A stretch of DNA of 40,930 bases, from assembly GCA_001003725.1 (NCBI GenBank), contig LCPR01000008.1:9891-50820 (forward strand), in the 5' to 3' direction. Below are positions 25,040 through 32,948 of this stretch, piece by piece. The notes beneath the pieces were generated by a model. It worked only from the letters and a program-made list of their open reading frames with translations. It had not been told where the DNA came from and ran no database searches. Numbering within the stretch: the stretch's first letter is position 1; every line of letters starts with the position of its first letter. Source of the stretch: Candidatus Saccharibacteria bacterium GW2011_GWC2_48_9. Lineage in GTDB: Bacteria; Patescibacteriota; Saccharimonadia; Saccharimonadales; Saccharimonadaceae. Position numbers and translations under genes: made by a program.

Positions 25040-25771
25040 TTAAGAGCCAGTAGGCTGTCGATATTCAGGGTTATGAAATCCGAAGTGATTTCCATCTTGC
25101 CATTTTTTGGGTATGTTGCCCTCGGCTGGTATGCCACCCTGGGATTTGAGCACCTTTGCCATGTGAAGCAGGTTGTACGTCATGAACGTCACATTCTTGT
25201 TCGTGAAGTCACTCTCGGGTCCACCAGAGCCTTCGTCGAGATAACTTGGGCCTGGCCCGACTGGCCCAATCCAGCCCGCATCTGCTTGCGGTGGTATAGT
25301 GAAGCCGACGTGTTGCAAACTATACAGTACGTTCATGGCGCAGTGTTTTACGCCGTCTTCGTTGCCGGTGATGATACTGCCGCCGACTTTTCCGTAATAT
25401 ACGTATTGGCCCTTGCTATTGGTCTGCGCAGAGTTGGCGTAGAGTCTTTCGATTAACTTTTTGGTCTGCGAGCTATTGTCGCCGAGCCAAATTGGGCCAC
25501 ACACCACGACAATGTCTGCGTCTTCAACCTTTTTAAATATATCTGGCCATTCGTCTCGATCCCATCCATGCTCACGCATATCTGGCTGCACTCCCGTGGC
25601 AATGTCGTGGTCGATAGTACGAATAATTTCGGTACTAACCCCAACTTCTTCCATAAGTGCGGCACTTGCGCGCAGTAAGCCTTCTGTGTGGCTTACCTCT
25701 GGCGAGCGCTTGAGTGTGCCATTGAAAAACAGAGCCTTTAGTCCGCTGAAATTAGATTTTACATCTGTCAT
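25040..25771 (-). CDS. Flavodoxin-fold NAD(P)H-dependent oxidoreductase
   Basis: The protein has the flavodoxin/FMN-reductase fold: the FMN loop FFNGTLKRSPEVSHTEGLL near residues 14-32, VVVCGPIWLGDNSSQTKKLIERLY in the second flavin contact, and GGSIITGNEDGVKHCAMNVLYSLQHVG. It probably reduces flavin, quinone or nitro compounds. The start is ATG 25771 with AAAGGAGG closely upstream; the open frame extends beyond but only through the promoter, which has a TATAAT box just upstream. It heads the operon with the SDR (27-base gap) and chaB. Confidence 0.88.
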   Translation of the reverse strand: MTDVKSNFSGLKALFFNGTLKRSPEVSHTEGLLRASAALMEEVGVSTEIIRTIDHDIATGVQPDMREHGWDRDEWPDIFKKVEDADIVVVCGPIWLGDNSSQTKKLIERLYANSAQTNSKGQYVYYGKVGGSIITGNEDGVKHCAMNVLYSLQHVGFTIPPQADAGWIGPVGPGPSYLDEGSGGPESDFTNKNVTFMTYNLLHMAKVLKSQGGIPAEGNIPKKWQDGNHFGFHNPEYRQPTGS

Positions 25772-25852
25772 TCTGCCTCCTTTCCTGTAACAACCATTAT
25801 ACAGGCAACCGGGGGACGTTGTCACGGCTATAGAGTTGACGGCTCTACCGCG

Positions 25853-26242
25853 CTAGCCAGCGAACGGTAATAAATATGCTATAAATGCTACGGCAAGTCC
25901 AATTGCAAGTGAGCCCGCTATTATCATCAAAGCCTTTTGCTGGTCTTTTTTACGGTATTCAAGTTGATCGACATTCTCCTGATGTTTCATGTCGTCACCT
26001 ACGTTAAAGAGTCCACTCATGCCGAACTGTGCGCAAAAATGTAACGATGCCTGTAAGAAGCCAGATGCCGCCAATGCCGCTGGCAAAAAGATAAGAATTC
26101 TCATGGTCGCGTCGACGGGTACTGTGTAAAACACGATAAATAACACAAGTGTAATCGCCAGGCCTAGGTAGCCTGCTCTGCGACGCATTCGGATTTCTGC
26201 GGGTCCGATATTGCACATGCCTGGTATGTAGGTATTGCTCAT
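25853..26242 (-). CDS. Small membrane protein (129 aa), unknown function
   Basis: Three hydrophobic helices are visible: about residues 24-43, 47-67 (MRILIFLPAALAASGFLQAS) and 105-126. A charged loop (MKHQENVDQLEYRKKDQQK) separates the last two. An N-terminal CNIGPAEIRMRRR segment and HFCAQFGMSG after helix 2 place Cys and His near the membrane face. I do not recognise the family. A TATACT box (complement of 26249-26254) ends 6 bases before ATG 26242, so it is leaderless and divergent from the FKBP gene. Confidence 0.8.
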   Translation of the reverse strand: MSNTYIPGMCNIGPAEIRMRRRAGYLGLAITLVLFIVFYTVPVDATMRILIFLPAALAASGFLQASLHFCAQFGMSGLFNVGDDMKHQENVDQLEYRKKDQQKALMIIAGSLAIGLAVAFIAYLLPFAG

Positions 26243-26281
26243 ACTATCAGTATACTCCTTTTGTTGCGCTATACTGGGTAT
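26243..26281. promoter_or_regulatory. Second compact divergent leaderless promoter pair
   Basis: The minus -10 (TATACT, complement of 26249-26254) is 6 bases from ATG 26242. The plus -10 (TATACT, 26270-26275) is 6 bases from ATG 26282. The two boxes are 15 bases apart, almost the same geometry as the pair at 5288-5325. Confidence 0.7.
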
Positions 26282-26668
26282 ATGGATAATTCACACAAAC
26301 TTGAAGGTACAATATTAGCTAACTTTACTCCCCTAGGGAACGTGTCGAAGCTAGAAATTTTAGATGTAGTGGAGGGTGCGGGCGACGAAGTTCCAGTGGG
26401 CGCGACTATCACTGCGCACTATACTGGCGCTCTCTGCAAAGACGGTACTATTTTTCAGAGTAGTCACGACTTCGGCGACCCTGTGACATTTGGACTAAAC
26501 CAAGTGATAAAAGGTTGGACGGATGGTGTTCCCGGCATGCGCGTCGGTGGCACTCGTCGACTGATTATTCCTTCGGACCAGGCATACGGGTCGGCACGTG
26601 CAGCGGCAAACATACCACCAAACAGCGACCTTGTGTTCGATATCGAACTTGTTGCAATTGCGGGCTAG
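26282..26668 (+). CDS. FKBP-type peptidyl-prolyl cis-trans isomerase
   Basis: This is a single-domain FKBP that speeds proline isomerisation in folding proteins. Active-site pocket residues are visible: Tyr47 (HYTG), Phe58 (IFQSS), Phe70, Trp79 (VIKGWTDGVPGM), Tyr102 (AYG) and Phe119. The Asp that follows the conserved Phe in human FKBP12 (Asp37) is Gln here. The 128-residue protein has no signal peptide or membrane segment, so it is cytoplasmic. A TATACT box ends 6 bases before ATG 26282, giving a leaderless mRNA. It converges on mscS with a 3-base gap. Confidence 0.95.
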   Translation: MDNSHKLEGTILANFTPLGNVSKLEILDVVEGAGDEVPVGATITAHYTGALCKDGTIFQSSHDFGDPVTFGLNQVIKGWTDGVPGMRVGGTRRLIIPSDQAYGSARAAANIPPNSDLVFDIELVAIAG

Positions 26669-26671
26669 CTG

Positions 26672-27547
26672 CTACTTTTTGATAGTTTTCTGATCGATTG
26701 AACGTACGACAATTTGCGGAAGTGGAATTTCAATGTGTTCTTTTTTGAACGCTTTGAGAATGCGTCGACGGTATTCACCCGCAATCGTCCACTGCTCGGC
26801 TGGCTGCACGGTGCCTAGTGCTTTTACTATTACGCCGGACTCTCCAAAGGTATCGACACGTAGGAACTCGATTGGCTGACTAATGAGCGGAGCGAGTGTT
26901 TGGTCATCGAGCATTTCTTTGCCGACCCTGTTCATGACCGCTTCAACCTTGTCTATATCGCTATCGTAGGCAACATTGATATCTATGACCACACTCGAGT
27001 ACTGGTAGGTGCGGTTGGTGATAATGCTGGCTTCACCGTTTCGTACTATGTTAAGTGTGCCGTCGAGATCGCGTAGTTTAGTGATGCGCAGTGTGATGTC
27101 TTCAACTACGCCAGATGTTCCGAGTTGCCCAGTAGTACCACCACTCAATGTTACTATATCGCCTACCCGGTATTGATTTTCTATAAGAATAAACATACCG
27201 GCGACATAATCTCGAATAGTCGTCTGTGCGCCCAGGCCAATCACCACGCCCAAAAAGCCTAGGCTTGCGGCTATGGCAGTAAAGTTTATATCAAACACCG
27301 AGGCGATTGCGCCAATCGCGACGACCCATATGATAATACCCGTCAGAGTACCAAAGACGCTGCTAATAGTGTCTTCACGCTTACGCTCTTCGAGCGCGGT
27401 GCTGTGATAGTGTGATTTTACGGCTCTGCGAACTATACGATCGGTAATCATATTACTCACGCGCTTCACGAGTAATGCACCGAGTAGTATGAGTGCGGTA
27501 TGGATGAGTCGGTTATCGAGCAGGGCGATAAAAAAGTCTAAGTTCAT
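26672..27547 (-). CDS. MscS-family mechanosensitive channel
   Basis: Small-conductance mechanosensitive channels open under membrane tension and release solutes in osmotic downshock. The 291-residue protein has two or three N-terminal helices, the glycine/alanine-rich pore helix (TAIAASLGFLGVVIGLGAQ), the DYVAGMFILIENQYRVGDIV beta-domain entry and a C-terminal vestibule domain. A TACCAT box with extended TGC (complement of 27554-27559) ends 6 bases before ATG 27547, so the mRNA is probably leaderless. Confidence 0.93.
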   Translation of the reverse strand: MNLDFFIALLDNRLIHTALILLGALLVKRVSNMITDRIVRRAVKSHYHSTALEERKREDTISSVFGTLTGIIIWVVAIGAIASVFDINFTAIAASLGFLGVVIGLGAQTTIRDYVAGMFILIENQYRVGDIVTLSGGTTGQLGTSGVVEDITLRITKLRDLDGTLNIVRNGEASIITNRTYQYSSVVIDINVAYDSDIDKVEAVMNRVGKEMLDDQTLAPLISQPIEFLRVDTFGESGVIVKALGTVQPAEQWTIAGEYRRRILKAFKKEHIEIPLPQIVVRSIDQKTIKK

Positions 27548-27618
27548 ATCTGTATGGTAGCAGATACGGGCAGAGATGATAAGCGCTTTGACACTATTTG
27601 TGACATGTTATGACTGAG

Positions 27619-28134
27619 CTATTTTACGAAAAGTAATTCACTTGCTACCTGTGCACCTATGGCGCGGGCGGCAAATTGTTTCGGAGATTCTGCGCGCGCA
27701 TCCGAGACAGTTCGCAGTACATCGAGTGTGTTTTGGTGGCTTTGCATCCATGCCTGGCGTCGTTGCCATAATTCAAAATCGGCCATCTCACCTGAATCTA
27801 GGTAGAAGTGTTTCATATCAACGCCGTTTTGTAGTTGCACAAAAGGTCGCGCGTCGAGTAAGGTTGCGAGGTAGTCTATTGTGGTAAAACCATGACAAAA
27901 CGCTTTGTACTCGGCGCTCGTGTTGCTTGGAGCTACGTTGGCACCGATTAGTGCAGAGTTACCGACCGCATGAAGCATGGGCAGAGATTCTAGGTGGACG
28001 GCAGCATATGCCTCTGCCTCAGGTCGGTCTGTGAAATAATACGACGCCATCGCCGCGTTGTCTGTGTCGATGTCTTGTACGGGAAAGTCAGGTTGCGGTT
28101 TAAAGCGAATGAATGAGGAATTAAGTTCTGGCAC
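27619..28134 (-). CDS. Hypothetical protein (171 aa)
   Basis: I do not recognise this soluble protein. It is acidic, with aromatic patches and no membrane segment. The start is GTG 28134 (MPELNSSFIRFKPQPDF), which has a clear AAGGAG 5 bases upstream and a TATAAA box further up, so it has a normal leader of about 30 bases. It follows the DUF2130 gene on the same strand with a separate promoter in the 68-base gap. Confidence 0.7.
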   Translation of the reverse strand: MPELNSSFIRFKPQPDFPVQDIDTDNAAMASYYFTDRPEAEAYAAVHLESLPMLHAVGNSALIGANVAPSNTSAEYKAFCHGFTTIDYLATLLDARPFVQLQNGVDMKHFYLDSGEMADFELWQRRQAWMQSHQNTLDVLRTVSDARAESPKQFAARAIGAQVASELLFVK

Positions 28135-28202
28135 GGTATCTCCTTAGCGCTACTTTTGCTCATTTATACTCTCTGAGAAAAGTTTTTGCAAGCTGTCCGT
28201 GG

Positions 28203-29582
28203 CTATAGTAATCTTTCTGCTGAAGTTTCGCCCAGGCCGGCATCGGAGAATTTTGCGGCCATAGTAGGATTGCCGCGAGTCAGGCGTTTGATGGTAAGGT
28301 CTTGCGCCTTATTGTTGGCAAGTCGCAAATTATTACCAGATTTCATCAAATTATCTTTCACTTTGTTGAGACGGTCGATAGATTTATCGATCTCGTCTAT
28401 GGCTTTGGTAAATTGGTCGAACGCTAAGTCGGTACGTTTTGAAAAGCTCATTTTAAAGTCATTCATATTTTGCTCAAAATTCGTCACATCAATATTTTGT
28501 TCGTTGAGCGCATGGATCTGGCGGCGTAAGTCTTGCGACTTGAGGCTACCCGCACGCAAGAAGCCGATCATCGTGATAAAATGCTGAGGTCGAATCACAT
28601 ACATATTTGGATATTCATGTACTGTCACTATGTCGTCGTAGTAATCGTTATCTTTTTCGAGCAGGCTTACGAGTACAGCAAACTCACATGATTTTTCCCA
28701 CCGGTCTTTGTCGAGCTCTTTAAAAAAGTCTTTGTTGCGGTGCTTTGTCTTCGTCACTTCATCTTCATTTTTCATCTCGAACATAATAGACAGCATTTCT
28801 TGCCCATCTTCGTCGAGTTCGCGGTAGATGTAGTCGCCTTTGCTGCCTGTTCCAGACACGGTATTATCTTTGTCAAACTGAGCGCGAGGAAACGCAATCG
28901 GACGGATACGGTTGAATTCGTTTTCGCAGTGTATTTCGAGCGACTCCCCTATCATCTTTGTGCTCATGCGAGCGCGCATTTCTTTAAGCGACACGAGCGC
29001 AGTTTCACTGGCTTTTAGCTGTTCCCGATAACGCTCAGACTCAAGCTCTTTCTGGTGCTTGATGTTGTTGATTTGCGTTTCTTTCTCGGCAAGTTGTTCG
29101 CGAAACTTTTCTTCTATTTTACGCTGGGCTTCGAGTGCTTGTAGTTTGGTGTCAGACGCAGTTTGCCGAGCAACGACTTCTAGCTTGGACTGAAGCGTGG
29201 CTATCTCGGCATTTTTCTGTGCGCGCAGCTCGGCGGCTTCGGCTTCTTTTTTGGCGAGGTCGGCTTGCAGATCGTTTTTGGTGGTGGCCTTGGCAAGCTC
29301 CACTGCACTTAGCTTGTCTTGCTCGAGTTGTGCGACCCGTTCGAGCAGTTCACGTTCTTTGAGTTGAGATTTCAGCGCCAGTTCGCGTTCAAGTGAGTCG
29401 CGGGCTTTGCGCACTTCTTCTTCGAACTTTTCTTTTTTGATAGAATTCACCACACTCTGAATAGTTGTTTGATCTATGTCCGACTCATGAATAGATTTGA
29501 GGTCAACTATGTCGCCTTTGGCGGCCGCTTCTTGCAGTACAAGCGTGTGCTCGTCTTGAATAGAGACTTTAATTTTCTTCAT
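28203..29582 (-). CDS. DUF2130 domain protein with long N-terminal coiled coil
   Basis: Residues 45-215 are a continuous coiled coil rich in Glu, Lys, Ala and Leu. Residues 225-365 match DUF2130 as I know it: IHCENEFNRIRP, GDYIYRELDEDGQEMLSIMFEMKNE, KHRNKDFFKELDKDRWEKSCEFAVLVSLLE and YPNMYVIRPQHFITMIGFLR. The E/K-rich core (FEMKN) recalls a nuclease-like fold, but this is only a suggestion. A final helical stretch (FTKAIDEIDKSIDRLNKVKDNL) could mediate oligomerisation. Its function is unknown. The mRNA has a short leader with GAGAGGG upstream of ATG 29582. Confidence 0.87.
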   Translation of the reverse strand: MKKIKVSIQDEHTLVLQEAAAKGDIVDLKSIHESDIDQTTIQSVVNSIKKEKFEEEVRKARDSLERELALKSQLKERELLERVAQLEQDKLSAVELAKATTKNDLQADLAKKEAEAAELRAQKNAEIATLQSKLEVVARQTASDTKLQALEAQRKIEEKFREQLAEKETQINNIKHQKELESERYREQLKASETALVSLKEMRARMSTKMIGESLEIHCENEFNRIRPIAFPRAQFDKDNTVSGTGSKGDYIYRELDEDGQEMLSIMFEMKNEDEVTKTKHRNKDFFKELDKDRWEKSCEFAVLVSLLEKDNDYYDDIVTVHEYPNMYVIRPQHFITMIGFLRAGSLKSQDLRRQIHALNEQNIDVTNFEQNMNDFKMSFSKRTDLAFDQFTKAIDEIDKSIDRLNKVKDNLMKSGNNLRLANNKAQDLTIKRLTRGNPTMAAKFSDAGLGETSAERLL

Positions 29583-29696
29583 ATGTACAGTTCCCTCTCA
29601 ATATTACTCTCTACAGTATAGAAGATTTTGAGACAGTTTGCGCACTCAAACTTTTTTCACAGTAAAAGCGGGCGTAATAGTTGCGACTATAAGAAG

Positions 29697-30401
29697 TTAG
29701 CGATCGAATTTGCGCTGCTCTATGGCCTTCGGCTGTGGTTTGTTGGTTTTATATTTACTGAGTCGATCTGCGAGCGCTTCGCGTATCGCTACTTCTGAGT
29801 GTGTGTACGCAAAATGGATGCCCGAGGCTTCTACCCCTTGTGCAAAAGCATGCGATATAGATTGTGCGTATGCCTTTTCTCCTATTGAGGTGCCGGCTGT
29901 CTCGCCGAGCGATTCCATAGTGACAAGCTGCTGTGCCATGGCTGCCTCTACTGCAATGCCAGCGGCCAGCTGCTGGAAGATCTGCCGACCCTTTCGATCT
30001 ATACGAGGTTCGGCGACGCCCTGGTATGTGCGCAGGTATTGCATTAAATCTTTAGCGTGTGTGGCTGTGTCGCCGTCTTGGTCTTCAAGTGTATCATTTA
30101 GCAGCTTTACCTTGTCTTTGCTTGACGGAAGAAAGTAGACGCGTCGAACGATGTCTCCGCCGTGAGTTTTGTCGTGTACGCCAAATTGATACGTGAACGT
30201 GCCTGCTTTAATTTTGCGCTTGAGTATGTCAACATCGGCGTCTTCGGAGTTCCAGCTAGCACGGCTCTCTTCGGTCTCGTGATCGATATTGAACGCGTCG
30301 GCCTGCGAGAATATAATGTGGTCGGCGTAGTCACAAAGCATGTCAACGTCAAACTCTTCCTTGGGTCTTATGTATTCTCTCCAGTTGCCTGTCTCGGCCA
30401 T
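29697..30401 (-). CDS. Hypothetical protein (234 aa)
   Basis: The family is not recognised. The N-terminal ~115 residues are acidic and aromatic (MLCDYADHIIFSQADAFNID, VHDKTHGGDIVRRVYFLPSS). The C-terminal half is an Ala-rich helical stretch (FQQLAAGIAVEAAMAQQLVTM) with a basic end. There is no membrane segment. ATG 30401 has GGAG 10 bases upstream. It lies between the TrmH-type methyltransferase gene and the DUF2130 gene on the same strand. Confidence 0.7.
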   Translation of the reverse strand: MAETGNWREYIRPKEEFDVDMLCDYADHIIFSQADAFNIDHETEESRASWNSEDADVDILKRKIKAGTFTYQFGVHDKTHGGDIVRRVYFLPSSKDKVKLLNDTLEDQDGDTATHAKDLMQYLRTYQGVAEPRIDRKGRQIFQQLAAGIAVEAAMAQQLVTMESLGETAGTSIGEKAYAQSISHAFAQGVEASGIHFAYTHSEVAIREALADRLSKYKTNKPQPKAIEQRKFDR

Positions 30402-30487
30402 AGTACGTCTTCTCCGTCACTTTAGATATATGCACATCATACTATAGTTGTGGATACGCGAAAAGTGTGATGTGAGATATTGGGTGA

Positions 30488-31282
30488 CTAGCTAAGTCTT
30501 TGTCGGTTCTGCTCAAACAAGCACACCGCCACCGCAGCGGCTACATTGAGTGATTCTACGGGTGTATCGGCCTGCGGAATATGTATCTGCCTAGTTGACG
30601 CAGATTCAAGATCATTCGAAAGACCGCCTCCCTCATTGCCAAATGCCCATGCCACGGGGTTTCGCAGCTCCTCTTCGTAGAGGCTCGAGCTTTTAGCGGA
30701 TAATGTCGTCGCAAGTACCGGTACTGCCGAGCCTGTAGCTAGGTGTAGTAAATCGACATTCTCGTGTATAGTAAGCCAAAATTGTGCGCCCATGCCCGCA
30801 CGTAGTGCTTTTGGTGACCATGCAGAGGTGGCATCTGTCGATAGATATATGTCTTTGATATCTGCTGCTGCAGCTGTACGTAGTGCGGTACCAAGGTTAC
30901 CAGGATCTTGAATGCCTTCGAGTAGTAGTGCATCGCGCGACAGTATGCCACTTTTATCTGTAACGGACGGTGGCGTAAATACTACGGATATACCGACACT
31001 TGCATGGACATCGCTAAGCGATTCGTATAGCGTGTCTTTTGTGGTAATATGCTGTACACTTGTGTCTTCTAGCTCAGTGATCAAGGCCGCTATTTCGGTA
31101 TTGGAGTGTGCCAATTCTGCTACCACATACATTTTTGGCGTAACACCTGCGTCGAGGCAACTTCTAACAAGGTGTATACCGTGCGCAACGACGGTGTTTT
31201 CTTCGCGGCGAAACCTGCTATTCGTGGCGAGCTTGCGGAGGTACTTTATTGCGGTGTTGCTGGCAGACGAAATGATATCCAT
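30488..31282 (-). CDS. TrmH/SpoU-family RNA 2'-O-methyltransferase
   Basis: This enzyme methylates a ribose 2'-OH in rRNA or tRNA using S-adenosylmethionine. The N-terminal domain (1-100) resembles the L30e-like substrate-binding part. The SPOUT knot carries motif 1 QDPGNLGTALRTA, motif 2 AFGNEGGGLS and motif 3 IPQADTPVESLNVAAAVAVCLFE. All key Asn, Arg, Glu and Ser residues are present. The target base cannot be named. A TATACT box (complement of 31289-31294) ends 6 bases before the ATG, so the mRNA is probably leaderless. Confidence 0.93.
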   Translation of the reverse strand: MDIISSASNTAIKYLRKLATNSRFRREENTVVAHGIHLVRSCLDAGVTPKMYVVAELAHSNTEIAALITELEDTSVQHITTKDTLYESLSDVHASVGISVVFTPPSVTDKSGILSRDALLLEGIQDPGNLGTALRTAAAADIKDIYLSTDATSAWSPKALRAGMGAQFWLTIHENVDLLHLATGSAVPVLATTLSAKSSSLYEEELRNPVAWAFGNEGGGLSNDLESASTRQIHIPQADTPVESLNVAAAVAVCLFEQNRQRLS

Positions 31283-31342
31283 GCTGCTAGTATAGCGGTT
31301 TTACGACTGAGTGACGAATCGACACAAAATTGCTGGTAGTAA

Positions 31343-31371
31343 TTGACTTGTACTAATTATTGTGTTATAGT
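31343..31371 (+). promoter_or_regulatory. Sigma-70-type promoter of the orphan gene at 31428
   Basis: TTGACT (31343-31348), a 17-base spacer and TATAGT (31366-31371) give a near-ideal promoter. The start of transcription should fall near 31378, leaving a leader of about 50 bases, in contrast to the leaderless genes around it. Confidence 0.75.
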
Positions 31372-31427
31372 TTATATGAACGTTGTATCAGTCCAGCGTA
31401 AGTCCTTCGAAAAGAAAGCGACAACTC

Positions 31428-31859
31428 ATGTCTGCAAGTGTAAAACTCAAGATCTTTGCTGCGTCCATCGCGATTACGTTGGCGATCATCGATGTCTTCA
31501 TGATCATCCTTGTCTATTCGCAGATCAGAAACCCGATCGGGTCATCCGAGGTTGTTTCGGTCTTCATAGCCATCGCTTTGAGTGTGGTGTTCATTCTCAA
31601 CATTCTGTACGCCATTGCCGTCATCTCGCTCTCTTCCAAGAAAGCGGTGCTTCGAGCCGAGAAATTGGCCGAAGAAGAGCGCTGCATCAGTCTCGGAATC
31701 GAGGTCGTACATCACTCCTCGCATGCAATTGATGACACGGCTGTGACGCACGAGTTCTTTGCCGAGCAGGCTCGCGTCGATCGCGTGCAGTTCGTCTACG
31801 GATTTTTGGCGGCGTTTCTCGTTGCGTTCGTCGCAGTCAAGTTGCTGCGTCGTCGCTGA
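31428..31859 (+). CDS. Hypothetical membrane protein with three helices (orphan cassette 1)
   Basis: The 143-residue protein has helices at about 7-30, 41-66 and 121-138, with a charged region (SSKKAVLRAEKLAEEER) after helix 2 and a basic end (KLLRRR). I do not recognise it. ATG 31428 (MSASVKLK) is chosen because the frame upstream to 31383 is part of the leader. Its codons differ from the neighbours: Ile is almost always ATC or ATT (one ATA), and GTC, TTC, CTC and TCC are common. It stands alone on the plus strand between minus-strand genes and is closed by tandem hairpins. This suggests acquisition from another lineage. Confidence 0.75.
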   Translation: MSASVKLKIFAASIAITLAIIDVFMIILVYSQIRNPIGSSEVVSVFIAIALSVVFILNILYAIAVISLSSKKAVLRAEKLAEEERCISLGIEVVHHSSHAIDDTAVTHEFFAEQARVDRVQFVYGFLAAFLVAFVAVKLLRRR

Positions 31860-31864
31860 ACCAG

Positions 31865-31913
31865 CTGAACAACGTTCAGTCGCCCCCACTCTCAACCGAT
31901 TGTGGGTGGCGAC
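31865..31913 (+). other. Two stacked hairpins in the 3' region of the orphan gene
   Basis: The first hairpin pairs CTGAAC (31865-31870) with GTTCAG (31874-31879). The second pairs GTCGCCCCCAC (31879-31889) with GTGGGTGGCGAC (31902-31913), with one bulge. They directly follow the stop and precede a true terminator. Confidence 0.6.
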
Positions 31914-31932
31914 ATGAACACTTTTTGCCCAT

Positions 31933-31957
31933 AGAGCTTTCGAGCTCTTTTTGTTTT
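31933..31957 (+). terminator. Rho-independent terminator with TTCG loop
   Basis: AGAGCT (31933-31938), loop TTCG and AGCTCT (31943-31948) form a perfect stem followed by TTTTGTTTT. It ends the transcript of the gene at 31428. Confidence 0.88.
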
Positions 31958-32015
31958 ATGAGCACACACTACCAGATAACTACCAAAGCGTGATAACTAA
32001 TATATAAAAATATGG

Positions 32016-32021
32016 TATAGT
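32016..32021 (+). promoter_or_regulatory. -10 box (TATAGT) of orphan gene 2
   Basis: TATAGT lies 39 bases before ATG 32061, giving a leader of about 32 bases that contains GAGAGG. The -35 is not clear. Confidence 0.5.
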
Positions 32022-32060
32022 ATTCTCATCCGTATTACGGTGAACCTGAGAGGAACAGAT

Positions 32061-32639
32061 ATGTCCGCTGAATATGCAGCACAGGATGTTCTAGACGCCT
32101 ACCTCGACATGATCAAGCGTGTTAGTACGCATTACGAAAGATATGTCGGTGATATGTGGAGCGTGGTTGTCTTGCATACGCGACATGTGCTGAGAGGCGA
32201 AGCGTGGCAGGAGCGTATTGCGCCGTTTGAAAAACGGTACAAAGAACAAATCGAGCTCGAGGGCACGCTCTACAGTGTCGCGAACACGTTGGTGTCGAGT
32301 GGCCCCGAAGTGGCTGACATTCGTTTGAAGGGTCTGTCTGACATGATAGGCCTCAATGAGATGCACGCAGATCTCGAGCGCGATTTGCTCGAAGAACTAC
32401 TCGCGCACCCGACGATGAGTGTGCAGAGTGCAGATGAGTCTCGGTGGCTTTCGCAGCATAGACTCCACCGTCACGCGACTTTGCGACGTCGTATGCGTCT
32501 GGAGATTGACACCGCATGGTTCTGGTTGCGTGACCTCGATACCGATTGCGTCGATGAGTGGTCGGACTTCGAGCAAGTCGATCCGGTCGTCGCCAAGAAG
32601 ACCATCGTGTCGATACGTCCTCTGGTCGTGCCGTCCTGA
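32061..32639 (+). CDS. Hypothetical protein (192 aa) (orphan cassette 2)
   Basis: A soluble, charged and mostly helical protein of unknown family. The start is ATG 32061 (MSAEYAAQDVLDAYLDMIKR), with GAGAGG about 7 bases upstream. An in-frame ATG at 32040 would place the Shine-Dalgarno inside the gene. The middle (HRLHRHATLRRRMRLEIDTAWFWL) is rich in Arg and His. Codon choice resembles the orphan at 31428 (GAC, CTC, GTC, CGC) and not the native genes. A large stem-loop terminator follows the stop. Both flanking minus-strand genes are of ordinary style. Confidence 0.75.
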   Translation: MSAEYAAQDVLDAYLDMIKRVSTHYERYVGDMWSVVVLHTRHVLRGEAWQERIAPFEKRYKEQIELEGTLYSVANTLVSSGPEVADIRLKGLSDMIGLNEMHADLERDLLEELLAHPTMSVQSADESRWLSQHRLHRHATLRRRMRLEIDTAWFWLRDLDTDCVDEWSDFEQVDPVVAKKTIVSIRPLVVPS

Positions 32640-32662
32640 ACGCTTCCCGCTCCCCTGGTTCT

Positions 32663-32708
32663 TACCCACCCGAAAGGCGAATTTACTTGCCCCAGGGTGG
32701 GTATTTTC
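32663..32708 (+). terminator. Long-loop terminator of orphan gene 2
   Basis: TACCCACCC (32663-32671) pairs perfectly with GGGTGGGTA (32695-32703) around a 23-base loop and is followed by TTTT. It starts 23 bases after the stop. Confidence 0.75.
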
Positions 32709-32763
32709 GTGTACACGCTACACTACTCGGCTATAATGCGCTCGATGATGCGAGTGAATATTG

Positions 32764-32788
32764 TATAATGGAAGTATAGCAAAGGAGG
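32764..32788 (+). promoter_or_regulatory. Promoter and unused perfect Shine-Dalgarno in the leader of the 20-aa gene
   Basis: TATAAT (32764-32769) should start a transcript near 32776. AAAGGAGG (32781-32788) is a perfect anti-16S match, but the only following ATG (32803) is 14 bases away and opens a three-codon frame (Met-Lys-Ile-stop). The peptide gene itself begins at 32862 with its own site. The leader of about 85 bases may be regulatory. Confidence 0.5.
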
Positions 32789-32861
32789 CTGCCAGCGACA
32801 TCATGAAAATCTGACATATCCTGCAAGTAAATCAAATAACTATATATGAAAGGATATCATC

Positions 32862-32924
32862 ATGGCAAAAGGTAAAGGTCACCAAAAACGCGAAACCCGC
32901 AAACCACCCAAGAAGGACAGTTAG
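32862..32924 (+). CDS. 20-residue highly basic peptide
   Basis: ATG 32862 is preceded by AAAGGA with a 7-base spacer, and the frame ends at TAG 32922-32924. It encodes MAKGKGHQKRETRKPPKKDS: eight Lys/Arg in 20 residues, three Gly or Pro clusters, no hydrophobic segment. Such composition fits an RNA-, ribosome- or nucleoid-binding peptide, or a very short conserved orphan. The promoter, Shine-Dalgarno, ORF and following hairpin form a complete unit, which supports a real gene despite its size. I cannot name it. Confidence 0.65.
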   Translation: MAKGKGHQKRETRKPPKKDS

Positions 32925-32948
32925 GCACTACTGTCACTACAGCATACT

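Noticed and set aside
31343-31732. Alternative plus-strand frame over the first orphan gene
   Set aside because: It starts at the -35 box and gives a Cys/Arg/His-rich product, whereas the other frame gives a clean three-helix membrane protein.
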